Below, in pieces: positions 6,714 to 7,525 of a stretch of DNA of 7,525 bases. The position numbers were made by a program, and so were the translations under genes. Within the stretch, counting starts at the first letter, position 1; each line of letters starts with the position of its first letter. Source of the DNA: a bacterium (lineage in GTDB: Bacteria > Patescibacteriota > Saccharimonadia > Saccharimonadales > HK-STAS-PATE-42); assembly GCA_029781075.1 (NCBI GenBank), contig JAKOXJ010000008.1:1-7525 (forward strand), read 5' to 3'. The notes under the pieces are model-generated. The model ran no database searches, was not told the DNA's origin, and saw only the letters and a list, made by a program, of their open reading frames with translations.

Positions 6714-6736
6714 TCCTGTTTTTGTTAAGCAGGGCT
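6710..6736. repeat. Imperfect inverted repeat between divergent promoters
   Basis: AGC-AT-CCTG (6710-6718) pairs with CAGG-GCT (6730-6736): seven base pairs with a 2-nt bulge and an 11-nt loop. It overlaps the VOC extended -10 element and lies where the -35 of the NYN gene should be, so one bound regulator could affect both genes. Confidence 0.35.
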
Positions 6737-6752
6737 CCTTAGCTGTTATAAT
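6722..6752 (+). promoter_or_regulatory. Extended -10 promoter for the NYN gene, giving a nearly leaderless mRNA
   Basis: TATAAT (6747-6752) preceded by TG at 6744-6745 is a consensus extended -10. A TTGTTA at 6722-6727 is 19 bp away, longer than ideal. Transcription should begin near 6759, two bases before the ATG, leaving no room for a ribosome binding site. Confidence 0.68.
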
Positions 6753-6760
6753 ATTAAGTT

Positions 6761-7291
6761 ATGAATAATACATTAAATATTGCTTATATTGATGGTCAGA
6801 ACTTACGTATGGGCACTACGACTTCTGACCCTAGCTGGAAAGTAGACTTACTTCGCTTTAGAAAATACTTGCAAGATAAGTATAGTATTAGTGAGGCGTA
6901 TTATTATTTGGGGGTAGTAAGTGACTTTCAAACTCCTCTTTATAACGACATCCAAAAGGCTGGTTTTATTTTAGTTTTTAGAGAGCATAATCCTGCTATG
7001 GCGAGCATAAAGAAGGGTAACGTTGATACGGATATTGTTTTTGATGTTATGAAATACTTGTATGGGGATAATAAAGGTAAAAGTAAGATCTTTTTAGTCT
7101 CTGCTGATGGGGATTACTACAAGCTCGTTAAATTTTTGCTTGATGAAGGTAGGCTCGGTAAAGTTCTATTTCCTGCTAGGAAGAAAGCATCTTCTCTTTA
7201 TAGAAAATTAGAACCAAAGTATTTTGATTACCTTGATAGTAACGATGTTAAATCGAAGATTGCTTATAATAAATCTAAAAATAAATCGTAG
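6761..7291 (+). CDS. NYN-domain (LabA/PIN-like) putative ribonuclease, 176 residues
   Basis: NYN domains share the PIN-nuclease fold and use a ring of acidic residues to bind metal and cut RNA. The marks are in order here: YIDGQNL with Asp11 at the end of strand 1, KKGNVDTDIVFDV with Asp89, Asp91 and Asp95, and FLVSADGDYYKLVKFL with Asp116 and Asp118. The acidic site appears complete. The domain fills residues 5 to about 145, and a basic tail rich in Lys and Ser ends the protein. Length is normal for stand-alone bacterial members. The ATG at 6761 is needed because strand 1 begins at residue 6. The gene is monocistronic, divergent from the VOC gene and convergent with the type ISP gene, and its transcript appears nearly leaderless. 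RNA turnover is the likely role; a toxin or defence role is possible but nothing here shows it. Confidence 0.9.
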   Translation: MNNTLNIAYIDGQNLRMGTTTSDPSWKVDLLRFRKYLQDKYSISEAYYYLGVVSDFQTPLYNDIQKAGFILVFREHNPAMASIKKGNVDTDIVFDVMKYLYGDNKGKSKIFLVSADGDYYKLVKFLLDEGRLGKVLFPARKKASSLYRKLEPKYFDYLDSNDVKSKIAYNKSKNKS

Positions 7292-7294
7292 AAC

Positions 7295-7341
7295 AAAAAA
7301 AGAAGGTCTTCCTTAGGTAATTAGCCGTTTGGATCGCCTTC
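7295..7341 (-). terminator. Candidate intrinsic terminator of the type ISP gene
   Basis: Read on the minus strand, GAAGG (7341-7337) can pair with CCTTC (7306-7302). An inner TCC/GGA helix and a 3x3 internal loop lie within it, followed by seven T (7301-7295). The position, 55 nt past the ISP stop codon, fits a terminator. The hairpin is imperfect, and a shorter AAGG/CCTT hairpin next to the T run is an alternative. On the plus strand no T run follows, so it would not stop the NYN transcript. Confidence 0.42.
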
Positions 7342-7395
7342 GTCGTAATCTACATATAATACTATCAAAATTATCCAAATATTTCAAGGTTTGGA

Positions 7396-7525
7396 CTATC
7401 CTATTAGCTTCATTATCTTATCTGTTTCTACTAACACTTTGATGATTTTTTGGTAGTGGTCGATATCATCATTATCTAGTTTGCGACCTTTTCTGTCTTT
7501 TAGCCATTTTTGAGCTGGTTGGTAG
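7396..7525 (-). CDS. Type ISP restriction-modification enzyme, C-terminal end
   Basis: Only the last 42 codons are in the window; the gene continues beyond the right edge. The peptide contains YQPAQKWLKDRKGRKL, then DDIDHYQKIIKVLVETDKIM, and ends shortly after with TAG at 7396-7398. The pattern Y-x3-KWLKDRKGR-L followed by DI-HYQ-I-x-L-ET-IM is the typical end of type ISP enzymes, single-chain proteins that join a nuclease, a translocase, an N6-adenine methyltransferase and a target-recognition domain. In such enzymes this end belongs to the target-recognition region. I recognise it from memory of the family, not from a search. If complete, the protein would methylate host sites and cut unmodified phage DNA after translocation. 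Whether the rest is intact cannot be seen. Confidence 0.75.
   Translation of the reverse strand, partial: YQPAQKWLKDRKGRKLDNDDIDHYQKIIKVLVETDKIMKLIG

Noticed and set aside
7320..7383. Minus-strand peptide after the ISP stop: a hydrophobic stretch followed by DYDEGDPNG and TAA
   Set aside because: It follows in-frame TAG and TGA codons and has no ATG or GTG start with a ribosome binding site; only about 20 codons long. It also overlaps the candidate terminator.
1..7525. TGA reassigned to glycine, as in Absconditabacteria and Gracilibacteria
   Set aside because: All genes, including the 1070-residue helicase, are full length with conserved glycines encoded by GGN and no in-frame TGA.

Overview
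The window is AT-rich bacterial DNA with short intergenic gaps, sigma-70-type promoters and tightly packed genes. Several traits fit a small-genome Patescibacteria/CPR lineage, with Saccharibacteria (TM7) my best guess. These are one fused helicase-nuclease, many small unrecognised proteins, a minimal lipoprotein and a type ISP restriction enzyme. This placement is an inference from gene style; no rRNA or marker gene confirms it. The standard code works throughout. Stop codons are TAG (6) or TAA (4), never TGA.

Layout. Positions 1-592 hold the C-terminal end of a Clp/HSP100 AAA+ ATPase (+). A strong extended -10 promoter (601-629) then drives two adjacent small cysteine-containing proteins of unknown function (671-970 and 973-1263, +). 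The second runs tail-to-tail, with a 17-bp overlap, into a 1070-residue UvrD/PcrA-type superfamily 1 helicase fused to a RecB-like PD-(D/E)XK nuclease (1247-4459, -). An AT-rich divergent promoter region (4460-4546) separates the helicase from a two-gene + strand unit: a small cysteine-containing lipoprotein (4547-4966) and a Rossmann-fold, possibly methyltransferase-like protein (4979-5749).

A converging - strand pair follows: a VOC (glyoxalase-fold) protein (6300-6665) translationally coupled to an unrecognised 157-residue protein (5823-6296). Divergent from the VOC gene is an NYN-domain (LabA/PIN-like) putative ribonuclease (6761-7291, +). The right edge holds the last 42 codons of a type ISP restriction-modification enzyme (7396-7525, -), preceded on the + map by its candidate terminator.

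How the genes relate. The Clp ATPase is protein quality control, the helicase-nuclease is DNA repair or end processing, and the ISP enzyme is phage defence. The small unknown genes form three short expression units and are the least explained content. Three + strand promoters share the same CTGTTATAAT/CTGTTATATT core, and at least two genes appear to start translation with almost no 5' leader. No RNA genes, CRISPR arrays, insertion sequences or attachment sites were seen. No gene-free stretch exceeds about 105 bases.
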